This document shows, in pieces, positions 50,616 to 59,291 of a DNA stretch of 64,000 nt (its first letter is position 1; each line of letters opens with the position of its first letter). A model generated the notes under the pieces. The model saw nothing but the letters and a program-made list of their open reading frames with translations, did no database searches and was not told where the DNA came from. The position numbers and the translations under genes were made by a program. The DNA is from Rothia gullae. GTDB lineage: Bacteria > Actinomycetota > Actinomycetes > Actinomycetales > Micrococcaceae. The stretch lies in NCBI RefSeq assembly GCF_024294905.1, contig NZ_JANCOC010000001.1:131223-195222 (forward strand). The letters run 5' to 3'.

Positions 50616-51794
50616 ATGAGCGTTTCCCCGAATATTTCTGAGCGTCACCCTGTACCGCAGCCGCCCCTGAACTTGGACGTGTCCATGCCCGAGCTGACGC
50701 GTGCCCTGCTGGATTACGAATCGGTTTCTGGCAACGAACGAACGATTGCCGACGCCGTGCACACGGCGCTGTCGTTCTGCCCGCACCTGCAGCTAACCCG
50801 TGACGGGGACGCCATCATTGCCCGCACCGAATTCCCGCCGCTGCCCGGCGCTGAGGGGGAACGCACCCGCATTATTCTTGCCGGTCACCTGGATACCGTG
50901 CCCCTGCCCACCGTTGAGGGCTCGCTGGGTACCGTGCCGTCCACGGTGCGTGAAGAGGACGGGCCCAGCGTGCTGTACGGCCGCGGTGCCACCGATATGA
51001 AGGGCGGCGTCGCGGTTCAGTTGAAGCTCGCCGCCGAACTGACCGCGCAGGATACAGACTATAACCTAACCTACATCTTCTACGACCATGAAGAGGTCGC
51101 CAGCGAACTTTCCGGCCTGGCGCGTCTGATCCGCAATCACGGCGAGCTCATCACCGACGCAGACTTCGGTGTGCTGCTTGAACCGACCAACGGCACCATT
51201 GAAGGCGGCTGCAACGGCACCATGCGTTTCTTCGTGCGCACCCGCGGCCTTGCTGCCCACTCAGGCCGCGCATGGCGCGGCGAGAACGCGATTCACGCAC
51301 TGGCACCGGCGTTGGCGGCGCTCGCCTCCTACGAGCCGAAGACCATTGCCGTGGAGGGTCTGGACTACCGCGAGGGCCTGAACGCGGTGCAGATTTCTGG
51401 TGGCGTTGCCGGTAACGTGATTCCTGATGCGGCGGCAATGCACGTGAACTACCGGTTCGCCCCGGACAAGACCCTGGATGAGGCGGTCGCCCACGTGCGT
51501 GAGGTCTTCGCCGGATACGAGCTGGACTTTGTGGATCTTTCCCCGGCAGCACGCCCCGGACTGAACACCCCGCTGGCGGCTTCCCTGATTGAGGCGGTGG
51601 GGCAGGAGCCTCAGCCGAAGTACGGTTGGACGGATGTAGCGCGCCTGAGCGAGATCGGTATTCCCGCGGTGAACTTTGGTCCCGGTGACGCTCTGCTGGC
51701 TCACACCGATAACGAGCACGTGAGCTTTAGTCAGCTGACCCGCTGCCACGCGGATTTGCGTGCCTGGCTGCTCAGCGACCGTGACGAGGACTAG
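50616..51794 (+). CDS. dapE: Succinyl-diaminopimelate desuccinylase
   Basis: 392 residues, M20 metallopeptidase fold releasing LL-DAP. Zinc ligands lie in LAGHLDTVP and GRGATDMKGGVA; the catalytic/metal Glu pair in YDHEEVASEL; further NGTMRFFVRTRGLAAHSGRA and GWTDVARLSE. TAAGGT (50604-50609) is six bases before the ATG. With dapC and dapD it supplies DAP for peptidoglycan and lysine. Confidence 0.95.
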   Translation: MSVSPNISERHPVPQPPLNLDVSMPELTRALLDYESVSGNERTIADAVHTALSFCPHLQLTRDGDAIIARTEFPPLPGAEGERTRIILAGHLDTVPLPTVEGSLGTVPSTVREEDGPSVLYGRGATDMKGGVAVQLKLAAELTAQDTDYNLTYIFYDHEEVASELSGLARLIRNHGELITDADFGVLLEPTNGTIEGGCNGTMRFFVRTRGLAAHSGRAWRGENAIHALAPALAALASYEPKTIAVEGLDYREGLNAVQISGGVAGNVIPDAAAMHVNYRFAPDKTLDEAVAHVREVFAGYELDFVDLSPAARPGLNTPLAASLIEAVGQEPQPKYGWTDVARLSEIGIPAVNFGPGDALLAHTDNEHVSFSQLTRCHADLRAWLLSDRDED

Positions 51795-51883
51795 CCGCGG
51801 CGCTGATTCTGCCGGTGCTGGCGCTACTATTGGAATTTAGGCGACCGTCAGGGGTTGACGGTCCTGCATGATATGAGATTGAC

Positions 51884-52282
51884 ATGAACTTTCTTCTGAT
51901 TCTGCTTGCCCTGCTGATTTCGGGCATTGCGGTGCTCTCCGTTGTGGCGCTCTCCGGTGAGCGTGCCGTGCCCGGTGCCGCGTTCTTTATCGGCGTGGGC
52001 CGTGACGGTCTGGGCACCTTTGACCGTGTGGAGGATTTGAGTACTTCGGTTCGTTTCTTCGGCAATCCCGAGGACGAAAAGGAGCTTGAACTGGCATCCG
52101 GTAACGCTTCAGCTGAAGCACCCGCAGAATCCACTGAGGATGTTGTTGGGCAGAAGCTCGTGCGTCGCGGCGCGGTTCCGCTGGCTGATGATGGGGAGAG
52201 CACTTTGAGTGCGCATGACTTTGGGGAGAAGCGAAAGAACCCGCAGGCTGAGGGTGCGCCTTCGGCGGCTGAGGGGAGCTAG
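51884..52282 (+). CDS. Small membrane-anchored protein of unknown function
   Basis: 132 residues. One N-terminal membrane helix (FLLILLALLISGIAVLSVVA), then a hydrophilic, acidic and probably disordered part with VRFFGNPEDEKELELASG. No family recognised. It lies 90 bp after dapE and five bases before the mannosyltransferase gene, so it is likely co-transcribed with the latter. Confidence 0.55.
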   Translation: MNFLLILLALLISGIAVLSVVALSGERAVPGAAFFIGVGRDGLGTFDRVEDLSTSVRFFGNPEDEKELELASGNASAEAPAESTEDVVGQKLVRRGAVPLADDGESTLSAHDFGEKRKNPQAEGAPSAAEGS

Positions 52283-52287
52283 CGCCG

Positions 52288-53643
52288 GTGAGTGTTCCTT
52301 CTCAGCACACTAGTCCTGTTCCGCCTGCCCGCGCTGACTCTGCCACTCGCACCGCCTCCACGAAGGAGCAGGGTGAGTCTTTTGATGAGCTACTGACCTG
52401 GGCGTACACCGCCGCCGGTGAGCGCCTGCACCGGGTGGGGGAGCGTCTGCGTATCCTGCCCGCGTGGCTGTCGGTACTGCTGATTTACGGTCTGTCCCGC
52501 GTGTGGGGCTTCATCGTGTTTGCCGTCGTTGGCCAGCAGCAGCTGCGCGGCCCGTGGGGTCAGCACCTGGATTATTTGTCGTTCATTAGCATCTGGGATG
52601 CCGGCTGGTATGAGCAGATCGCGGTACAGGGCTACCCGAGTGAGCTGCCGGTGAACGCGGCTGGCGTGGTGCAGCAGAATCAGTGGGCTTTTTACCCGAT
52701 TTTCCCGCAGCTTTCCGGTGCTATTAGCCATGCGACGGGCATCGGGTACTACCCGGTGGCGGCGACGGTTGCTCTGCTTGCTGGTTTCGCGGCGGCGTGG
52801 GTGATTTACCTGCTGTTTGAAGCGTCGTTGAAGGCGACCGGTTTCAAGAGCGAGCAGTCGCCTTCTACGCTGTCCATGTGGGCTGTGGCGTTGGTGTCGT
52901 TCTTGCCGGTGGCGCCGGTGCTTCAGGTTCCGTATGCGGAGTCGCTGAACCTGGTGTTCCTTGCCGGTGCGCTGCTGTGCCTGGTTCAAGGACGCTACGG
53001 CCTGTTGGTTCCTGCGGCGGTTTTGGCGTGCCTGTCCCGCCCGGTGGGTGTGCCCCTGGGCGCGGCTGCCGGCCTGTGGTGGTTTGTGTGCTGGGTGCGT
53101 TCGAGCCGCCAGTCGGGTATGGGCACGGCGTTTGTGCGCCATCTGGGGCAGCTGGTCAGCGCCTTGGTGGTGTGTGCGTGTGCGCTGGTGTGGCCTGCGA
53201 TTGCGTGGTGGGCTACGGGCCGTGTGGATGCGTACACCGCCACGGAGACGGCGTGGCGCGGTACCCACTTGGCGCCGATTCAGCCGTGGCTTTCGCAGGG
53301 GTACCTGTATTTTGGGGATGCGGCTCCGGTGCTGTTGACTGTGCTGATTTTGGGTTTTATTGCTCTGTGTTTGAGCCCTCTGGCGCGTAGGGTTTTGGCG
53401 GCTCCGTTGAACCTGTGGTGCCTGAGCTATTTTGCGTATTTGATTCTGTTTTTGAATCCGCAGTCGTCGACGTTCCGCCTGTTGTTGCCGTTGTTTCCGC
53501 TGGTGATTGTGGTGGCGGCGGCGAGCCGTTCGCGGGCGTATCGTTGGGCGTTGCTGGTGGCGGGCGCGTGTGCGCAGTGGGGCTGGGTTGGCTGGCTGTG
53601 GCATTGGAAGCAGCTCCCCGGCGGTGGAGATTATCCGCCGTAA
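52288..53643 (+). CDS. PIG-V-like integral membrane mannosyltransferase
   Basis: 451 residues, about ten membrane helices, GTG start. The first extracytoplasmic loop has SIWDAGWYEQIAVQGYP, the acidic motif of PIG-V/GT-C glycosyltransferases that use polyprenyl-phosphate mannose. WAFYPIFPQL and PYAESLNLVFLAG are also as in the actinobacterial relatives. The stop codon and last five codons (GGDYPP) lie inside the first unit of the tandem repeat at 53623, so the C-terminus may have been changed by it. Likely acts on cell-envelope glycans. Confidence 0.75.
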   Translation: MSVPSQHTSPVPPARADSATRTASTKEQGESFDELLTWAYTAAGERLHRVGERLRILPAWLSVLLIYGLSRVWGFIVFAVVGQQQLRGPWGQHLDYLSFISIWDAGWYEQIAVQGYPSELPVNAAGVVQQNQWAFYPIFPQLSGAISHATGIGYYPVAATVALLAGFAAAWVIYLLFEASLKATGFKSEQSPSTLSMWAVALVSFLPVAPVLQVPYAESLNLVFLAGALLCLVQGRYGLLVPAAVLACLSRPVGVPLGAAAGLWWFVCWVRSSRQSGMGTAFVRHLGQLVSALVVCACALVWPAIAWWATGRVDAYTATETAWRGTHLAPIQPWLSQGYLYFGDAAPVLLTVLILGFIALCLSPLARRVLAAPLNLWCLSYFAYLILFLNPQSSTFRLLLPLFPLVIVVAAASRSRAYRWALLVAGACAQWGWVGWLWHWKQLPGGGDYPP

Positions 53644-53938
53644 ACTGAATGTCGTGACTTGAGACCGCCGGGGTGCTGCCGGCGGTCTTTTGCGTTCGGG
53701 AGGCGGGCGTGCCTGCGGTTGGAGCCGCAGCGTTTTAACCCGGTGGTGGAGATTATCCGCCGTAAACTGAATGTCGTGACTTGAGACCGCCGGGGTGCTG
53801 CCGGCGGTCTTTTGCGTTCGGGAGGCGGGCGTGCCTGCGGTTGGAGCCGCAGCGTTTTAACCCGGTGGTGGAGATTATCCGCCGTAAACTGAATGTCGTG
53901 ACTTGAGACCGCCGGTGTGCTGCCGGCGGTCTTTTGCG
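53623..53938 (+). repeat. 2.6 tandem copies of a 122-bp unit containing a terminator
   Basis: Units begin at 53623, 53745 and 53867 (the last partial, 72 bp). The first two are identical except at the left edge; the third has one change (ccggtgtgct). Each contains gaccgccgg-ggtgctg-ccggcggtc followed by TTTTGCG, so three terminators stand in a row after the mannosyltransferase gene. Open frames across it on the minus strand repeat with the unit and are not genes. Confidence 0.95.
53662..53692 (+). terminator. First of three repeated terminators
   Basis: Stem agaccgccgg / ccggcggtct, T run. Equivalent copies lie at about 53784-53814 and 53906-53936. Confidence 0.85.
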
Positions 53939-54070
53939 CTCTTAGCCGTGGGCGCAATGCCCTTCCGCGGTGCTGTAGCGTACGCCTTCTGCTTGTCCAG
54001 AGCTTAAAGACACGTCCAGAAAGCGCCGGGGGTTCGGCGGTGCTGGCTCGGAACTGATAATCTATATTCT

Positions 54071-54448
54071 GTGTTTGGTATTAGTGGCACCGAGTTTATT
54101 ATTTTGGCCGTTATCACGTTCTTTGTGATCGGTCCCGAACGCATGCCCGAATACGCCCGACAGATCCGTGAATTCGTCAAGACTGTGCGCCGCATGGCGT
54201 TCGACGCGAAGGACGACTTCAAGGAAGCCCTGGGCGAGACGGGCCTGGAAGATATTAACTGGCGCCAGTACGACCCCCGCCAGTACGATCCGCGCGTGAT
54301 TGTGAAGCAGGCGTTCGCTGAGGATGACGCCGAGCGTGAGCGTGAGGCGAAGGAACGTGAAGAGGCGCTACTGAAGGAGAAGGAAAAGGCTGAGAGCCGT
54401 GCTCTTCCGCGAGGCGCATACGCCCCCTTCGACGTGGACGCAACCTAA
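54071..54448 (+). CDS. tatB: Twin-arginine translocase subunit TatB
   Basis: 125 residues. N-terminal membrane helix beginning MFGISGTEFIILAVITFFVI, the GPERMPEYARQIREFVKTVR amphipathic helix, then a charged tail with a duplicated RQYDPRQYDPR. It helps bind Tat substrates with TatC, which is not in this window. GTG start seven bases after TAATCT (54058-54063). In Actinobacteria it neighbours mrp, as here. Confidence 0.92.
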   Translation: MFGISGTEFIILAVITFFVIGPERMPEYARQIREFVKTVRRMAFDAKDDFKEALGETGLEDINWRQYDPRQYDPRVIVKQAFAEDDAEREREAKEREEALLKEKEKAESRALPRGAYAPFDVDAT

Positions 54449-54459
54449 GATTTTGAAAC

Positions 54460-54501
54460 GGAAAGAACCCCGCACCGTGTGATGGTGCGGGGTTCTTTCT
54501 G
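54460..54501. terminator. Terminator between tatB and mrp
   Basis: Stem gaaagaaccccgcacc / ggtgcggggttctttc with a gtgtgat loop. Confidence 0.9.
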
Positions 54502-54541
54502 TTTTCAGCTGTCTGACCCTCAGCTTCTAGATGCTATATCT

Positions 54542-55744
54542 CTAGACAAAGAGCGGCAGGCTCTGACCCGCCCGCGACTCGCCCGACTGCAGCAGCTGCG
54601 AGGCGATGGACTGAATCTCTTCAGCGGTGGGGGAGTTCGGGTGGCTCCAGACCACCGGTGTACCCTCGTCGCCGCCGGTACGCAGGTTCACATCCAACGG
54701 GACAGAACCGAGCAACGGTACCGGGTAGGAGAGCGCCTCCGAAAGACGCTCAGCGAGCACCTGACCGCCGCCAGAACCGAACATGTCGAGCACGGTACCG
54801 TCCGGCAGGGTCATGGCAGCCATGTTCTCCACCACACCCACGACCTTCTGACCGGTCTGCAAGCTCAGGGTGCCGGCACGTTCCGCCACATCCACCGCGG
54901 CGTGCTGCGGGGTGGAAATGAGTACCAGCTCCGCATTCGGCAGCAACTGAGCCATGGAGATGGCAATATCGCCGGTGCCGGGCGGCAAATCGAGTAGCAG
55001 CACATCTAGGGCGCCGAAGTGAACGTCCATGATGAACTGCTCCAGGGCACGGTGCAGCATGGGGCCGCGCCACGCCACCGGCTCGTTGCCCTTGAGGAAC
55101 ATGCCGATAGAAATCACTCGAATAAAGCCGCCGCTGACCTTCTGCTCACCCCAACACTGGGCGGGGGCGGGAACGTCCACGGTCGGCGGAAGAATCAGGT
55201 CATCCAGGCGGGTCGGGGCGTCGGTAATACCCAGCAGACCCGGAATGGAGAAGCCGTGCACATCCGCGTCAATAATGCCCACCGCAAGCCCGCGAGAAGC
55301 GAACGCTGCGGCAAGATTCGCGGTCATGGAGGACTTACCCACGCCGCCCTTACCGGACACTACACCGAACACACGGGTCAGCGAACCGGGCGCGGTAAAC
55401 GGGTTGGAACGCTCCGGCTTGAGCATCGAACGCAGGGCGGAACGCTGCTGCGGGTTCATCGCACCCACCTGTAGCTGCACACGCTCAACACCCTCAACGG
55501 TGGTCGCGGCCTCTCGAACCTGCTGCTCGATGGTGTTCTTCAGCGGGCAACCCTCAATGGTGAGTAGCACCGTGACCTCAGCCCAGTGGCGGCCGGGAAT
55601 CGGCTCACCGTGCTCATCCAGTTCAGGATGCACGAGCGCAGTCTCAACCATGCCCAGCTCCGTAATGGGGCGGCGCAGTTCGGGGTCCTCGACGCGGGCG
55701 AGTGCCGCGTAGAGCGCATCCTGCAGGGGCGAATTAGCGGTCAC
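54542..55744 (-). CDS. mrp: Mrp/ApbC-family iron-sulfur carrier ATPase
   Basis: 400 residues. N-terminal DUF59/MIP18-like domain (ELGMVETALVHPE, IEGCPLKNTIEQQV), then a deviant Walker A SGKGGVGKSSMTANLA, DADVHGFSIPGLLG, and LLLDLPPGTGDIAISMAQLL. The CxxC after VENM found in many Mrp proteins is replaced by LPDG, which I recall as normal for the actinobacterial branch. The GTG at 55744 was chosen because AGGGAGG lies five bases upstream; a GTG at 55759 is possible. Overlaps the DUF1003 gene by 11 bases. Confidence 0.92.
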   Translation of the reverse strand: MTANSPLQDALYAALARVEDPELRRPITELGMVETALVHPELDEHGEPIPGRHWAEVTVLLTIEGCPLKNTIEQQVREAATTVEGVERVQLQVGAMNPQQRSALRSMLKPERSNPFTAPGSLTRVFGVVSGKGGVGKSSMTANLAAAFASRGLAVGIIDADVHGFSIPGLLGITDAPTRLDDLILPPTVDVPAPAQCWGEQKVSGGFIRVISIGMFLKGNEPVAWRGPMLHRALEQFIMDVHFGALDVLLLDLPPGTGDIAISMAQLLPNAELVLISTPQHAAVDVAERAGTLSLQTGQKVVGVVENMAAMTLPDGTVLDMFGSGGGQVLAERLSEALSYPVPLLGSVPLDVNLRTGGDEGTPVVWSHPNSPTAEEIQSIASQLLQSGESRAGQSLPLFV

Positions 55745-56693
55745 GGGAGCCTCCCTCACGGGTGCGCTCTGCCTGCTGCTGTGCCTGCTGGGATTCGCGG
55801 CTCTGAGGCTGGCTCAAATCGCCTCGGTGGGGATCCTGATTTGATTCCTGCGCGGAGTCCTTCGCAGAGCGTTCATCCTTGTCAGAAGCCTGCTCGGTAC
55901 CGTTCTCGGTGCCCCCAGAGTTCTTGGCCCCAAAGTTCTTACCCTCAGCGCCCTGCTCCTCAGTCTCCTTCTCCTCAGCGTCCTTTTCCTCGCCCTCGGA
56001 GATATCGATATCGTCGATAGCCTCCTCCAGGTCCTCAATGTCCTCACTGATGTCCTGCAGCTGCTCGGCGTGACGCTCCTGCTCCTGCGCAATGTTCTGC
56101 AGCTCCTCAAGAATGTCACGCAGCTCGCTACGAACGAAGTCACGGGTCGCAACCTCACGCAGAGCAATACGCAGCGAAGCAATCTCGCGGGTCAGGTACT
56201 GGGTCTCCTCCAGGTTCTGCTGGTCACGCTTACGGTCCTCAGAGGCCACCACGCGGTCGCGGTCATCCTGACGGTTCTGCGCCAACAGTAGCAGGGGAGC
56301 AGCGTAAGAAGCCTGCAGGGACAGCATCAGGGTCAACAGGGTGAAGTTCAGGCTACGCGGGTCGAACTGCATCTCCTCCGGCGCCAGGGAGTTCCACGCT
56401 AGCCATACGCCACAGAAAATGGTCATCCACATCAGGAACTGCGGGGTACCCATGTAGCGTGCGAAACCCTCGGTCATGCGGCCGAAAGCGTCCGGGTTGG
56501 GGCTCGAGAACAGCTTCGGCTTGCGGGTGCCGGGGGTGCTCAGCTGCGAGTCGCTACGCTGCGGGCGGGAGTCGCCGCGCTCGCGGTTGCGTTCAGCGTA
56601 CTTCTTCTCCAAGCGGTCCTTGAGGATACGCGCCTTATCGATGCGGGGGTTCTCCTCGGTACGGTTTGCGTCGCGGCGGTTCGATTCAGGCAA
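55734..56693 (-). CDS. DUF1003 membrane protein
   Basis: 319 residues, TTG start overlapping the preceding gene by eight bases. Two membrane helices (FLMWMTIFCGVWLAWNSL and LTLMLSLQASYAAPLLLLA) joined by the DUF1003 loop FDPRSLNF, followed by NRQDDRDR, a long coiled coil (residues 165-225) and an acidic, Gln/Glu-rich tail. The family's role is unknown; some members are described as cyclic-nucleotide-linked. Middle gene of a translationally coupled three-gene operon. Confidence 0.9.
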   Translation of the reverse strand: MPESNRRDANRTEENPRIDKARILKDRLEKKYAERNRERGDSRPQRSDSQLSTPGTRKPKLFSSPNPDAFGRMTEGFARYMGTPQFLMWMTIFCGVWLAWNSLAPEEMQFDPRSLNFTLLTLMLSLQASYAAPLLLLAQNRQDDRDRVVASEDRKRDQQNLEETQYLTREIASLRIALREVATRDFVRSELRDILEELQNIAQEQERHAEQLQDISEDIEDLEEAIDDIDISEGEEKDAEEKETEEQGAEGKNFGAKNSGGTENGTEQASDKDERSAKDSAQESNQDPHRGDLSQPQSRESQQAQQQAERTREGGSRDR

Positions 56694-58014
56694 AGCGTCG
56701 TCCTACCTTTCGTACGGGAGTTCCATCATCGTAAGTGCGCCAGTCTTCGGGCAGGAGCGCATCGAGCACGTCGTCGATGGTCACTGCACCTACCAGGCGG
56801 TGCGATTCGTTCACAATGGGAACGATGGTCAGGTCATAGGTTGCCAGCACGCGTGCCAGCTCTTCCAAACTTGCCTGGTCAGAGACAGGCTCAGTGTCGG
56901 TATCGAGGATGTGACCAATCGGCTCACTCGGCGGCACACGCAGTAGCTTCTGCATGTGTACCAGACCCAGGTACTTACCGGTCGGCGTTTCCAGGGGCGG
57001 GCGGGTCACCATGACGGCCGCTGCCATCGCCGGAGGGATCTCCTCGGCGCGGATGTGCGCGAGCGCCTCCGCAACGGTCGCCTCCGGGGAGAGGATGATT
57101 GGCACCGGGTTCATGAGCGAACCGGCGGTACCCTCGTCGTATTCGAGCAGTCGACGGACGTCGTCTGCTTCGTCGGGTTCCATGAGCTCGAGCAGCTTTT
57201 CACGCTGGGCGTCGTCCAGTTCGATGAGCAGGTCGGCGGCGTCGTCCGGTTCCATCTCTTCGAGGACCTGCGCGGCACGCTCGTCGTCCAGGTGCGACAG
57301 AATCTGCACCTGGTCCTCGGCGGGCAGCTCCTGCAGAACGTCCGCGAGGCGTTCATCCTGCAGTTCGGCTGCGATTTCGACCATGCGCTTATCGCTCATC
57401 TCGTGGATGGCGTCCGCAAGGTCGGCGGGCTTGGAGTTCTCGTGGTTTGCCACGAACGCGGTTGCGGCCTGCGGTTCCACGTCGGTGGAGAGCACCGCCT
57501 CGTCCCAGTCGACGATGAGGGTCTCCTTGGAGCGGCGGCGCCACGTGCTGGAGGAGGAGCTGACGCGCGAAACAAACAGTTCGGTCACGCCCCAGTCGCC
57601 GTTGCGGCGTTGCTCAATGGCGACGTCCTCAATGACGGCATCGCCGCTGCCGTCGAGCAGACGCATGCGGCGGTCAAAGAGCTCACCCACGATGAGAGTC
57701 TCAGAGTTGCGCTGTTCAAAGCGGCGCAGGTTCACCAGGCCGGTTGAAATAATCTGTGAAGCGTCGATACTTCGCACACGGGTCATGGGCATGAACACGC
57801 GTTTCTTGCCGAGCACCTCAACGATGATGCCGACAACAATAGGTTCGCTGCTCTTGGCGGGGCGCGCGCCCGCAATGGATGCGCCCAGGCCACGTTTGAG
57901 CACGACGACATCTCGGAGACGGCCGAGGCGGTCACCGAAAGGGTCAAAAACGTCGAGGCCCAAAAGGCGGGCAATGTAAATCTTGCTGGGGGCGCTGAAC
58001 TTCGAATTGCTCAC
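56686..58014 (-). CDS. PRC-barrel/MgtE-N/CBS-domain protein without transport domain
   Basis: 442 residues, GTG start. An N-terminal PRC-barrel-like region (RLLGLDVFDPFGDRLGRLRD) and a middle part are followed by the MgtE N-terminal helical superhelix (LADVLQELPAEDQVQILSHL, then EEMEPDDAADLLIELDD). Two CBS domains follow (TGKYLGLVHMQKLL; RLVGAVTIDDVLDALLPED). The MgtE membrane channel is absent, so it is a magnesium- or nucleotide-sensing soluble protein and not a transporter. First gene of the operon with DUF1003 and mrp. Confidence 0.88.
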   Translation of the reverse strand: MSNSKFSAPSKIYIARLLGLDVFDPFGDRLGRLRDVVVLKRGLGASIAGARPAKSSEPIVVGIIVEVLGKKRVFMPMTRVRSIDASQIISTGLVNLRRFEQRNSETLIVGELFDRRMRLLDGSGDAVIEDVAIEQRRNGDWGVTELFVSRVSSSSSTWRRRSKETLIVDWDEAVLSTDVEPQAATAFVANHENSKPADLADAIHEMSDKRMVEIAAELQDERLADVLQELPAEDQVQILSHLDDERAAQVLEEMEPDDAADLLIELDDAQREKLLELMEPDEADDVRRLLEYDEGTAGSLMNPVPIILSPEATVAEALAHIRAEEIPPAMAAAVMVTRPPLETPTGKYLGLVHMQKLLRVPPSEPIGHILDTDTEPVSDQASLEELARVLATYDLTIVPIVNESHRLVGAVTIDDVLDALLPEDWRTYDDGTPVRKVGRRFA

Positions 58015-58144
58015 TTCTCTAGGGTACGCCCCGCCGCGGTGATTCGCACTTTGAGAAGCCTAATTGAACAGGTGTTTGCTACGCTCGTAGAGGAGCTGAC
58101 TGCCCACCGGGTCCAGGGTTAGAGCGGGCGGTAGAATAGGAGCC

Positions 58145-59137
58145 ATGACTTCTAACCCGCCGAATATTCCCTCGACCCCGCCTTCTTCATACGTGGCCTC
58201 GCGCCTGGCGCAGGCTCAGGGCAAGCCCTTGCCTGCCGGTGAGGCGGTTGCCTCCTTCGTTCGTCACGATGATGCGCTCGCCGCTTTCGATGTGCTCAGC
58301 GAGCAGGATTATCCGGTCACGGCGCTGTACCTGGTCAATGACGGTATCCGCCAGGTGGAGTACCCGGTGCAGTCCGGTTATGGTCGTGCCCTGATTTCTG
58401 CGGTGATTCAGGGTGCGTCGATGGGCCTGGTGTTTTCGGTGCTGTTGACTCTGACCGGTGACTCTTTTACGTCGGTGGCGCTAAGGTACGTGCCGCTGTC
58501 GGTGGCTGTGTTTGTGCTGTGGCAGATGTATATTCTTCGTCGTAATCGCGGTGTTCGTTACCCGGTGCGTACCGAGGCGATTCCCTCGCGTACCGTGATG
58601 TACGCTCTGCCGGAGTGTGCTCAGGATGCGCGTCGCGTGCTGGGTGCGCACCCTCGCTTCTCGGCGGCGGTTGCGGCTGCGCGTGAGGCGGCAGCCCCGG
58701 AGGCTTCGCAGTCGCGTGCCGCTCAGAGCACCGTCTCGATGAATGGTGCACCGGTTCCGACCGGTGCCCCGAAGGCTCCCTCGTACCGTGCGCAGGCAGG
58801 TAGCCAGCCGGCGCCGAACCAGAACCTTCCCGAGCGTGATGCGACCGCGCAGAACGCGGTGGCTCAGAGAGCGGCGCAGAACATGCCTGCACCGGTTGTC
58901 CCCGCTCAGCCCGCTCAGTCCGCACAGCCTTCCGAACAGGACCAGGTAAGTACTGACCAGGCGACCGCTCAGAAGCCAGATACGCAGAAGCGCCCGGCGC
59001 AGCGGTACGGTCTGCGTGTGGACGACCCGGAAGAATACGCGAAGCTGATTCAGCCCAAGCCGCAGCGTCCGACCCCGCGTCCGCAGGGCCTGCACGATAA
59101 GTCCTCACACGATAAGTCCTCGCAGGACTCCGAATAA
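58145..59137 (+). CDS. GSP17M-like general stress membrane protein
   Basis: 330 residues. An N-terminal cytoplasmic part resembling general stress protein 17M (ASFVRHDDALAAFDVLSEQ, then VTALYLVNDGIRQVEYPVQSG) is followed by two membrane helices (ISAVIQGASMGLVFSVLL and a second at about 118-135). A long Ala/Pro/Gln-rich disordered tail ends the protein. Divergent from the MgtE-N/CBS operon, a known actinobacterial neighbourhood. TAGAAT lies seven bases before the ATG. Contains a duplicated HDKSS at its end. Confidence 0.7.
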   Translation: MTSNPPNIPSTPPSSYVASRLAQAQGKPLPAGEAVASFVRHDDALAAFDVLSEQDYPVTALYLVNDGIRQVEYPVQSGYGRALISAVIQGASMGLVFSVLLTLTGDSFTSVALRYVPLSVAVFVLWQMYILRRNRGVRYPVRTEAIPSRTVMYALPECAQDARRVLGAHPRFSAAVAAAREAAAPEASQSRAAQSTVSMNGAPVPTGAPKAPSYRAQAGSQPAPNQNLPERDATAQNAVAQRAAQNMPAPVVPAQPAQSAQPSEQDQVSTDQATAQKPDTQKRPAQRYGLRVDDPEEYAKLIQPKPQRPTPRPQGLHDKSSHDKSSQDSE

Positions 59138-59212
59138 CCGAACCTGCAACGGCGGTAGCCGCCCGTAGTGGCTCATACGGCAGGCATAGAAGACAGCACT
59201 TAGAAGACACGC

Positions 59213-59250
59213 GAAAGCCCCTCACCGATTCACTCGGTGAGGGGCTTTCC
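59213..59250. terminator. Terminator between GSP17M-like gene and pepP
   Basis: Stem gaaagcccctcaccga / tcggtgaggggctttc with a ttcac loop. Confidence 0.9.
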
Positions 59251-59291
59251 CTATAAAACGTTACTACGTAACTGTGAGGGGGTGTTAGGCG

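Noticed and set aside
53631..53957. Minus-strand frame of 108 codons with internal repeats
   Set aside because: Its repeats are simply the 122-bp DNA repeat read in different frames; there is no start signal or family resemblance.
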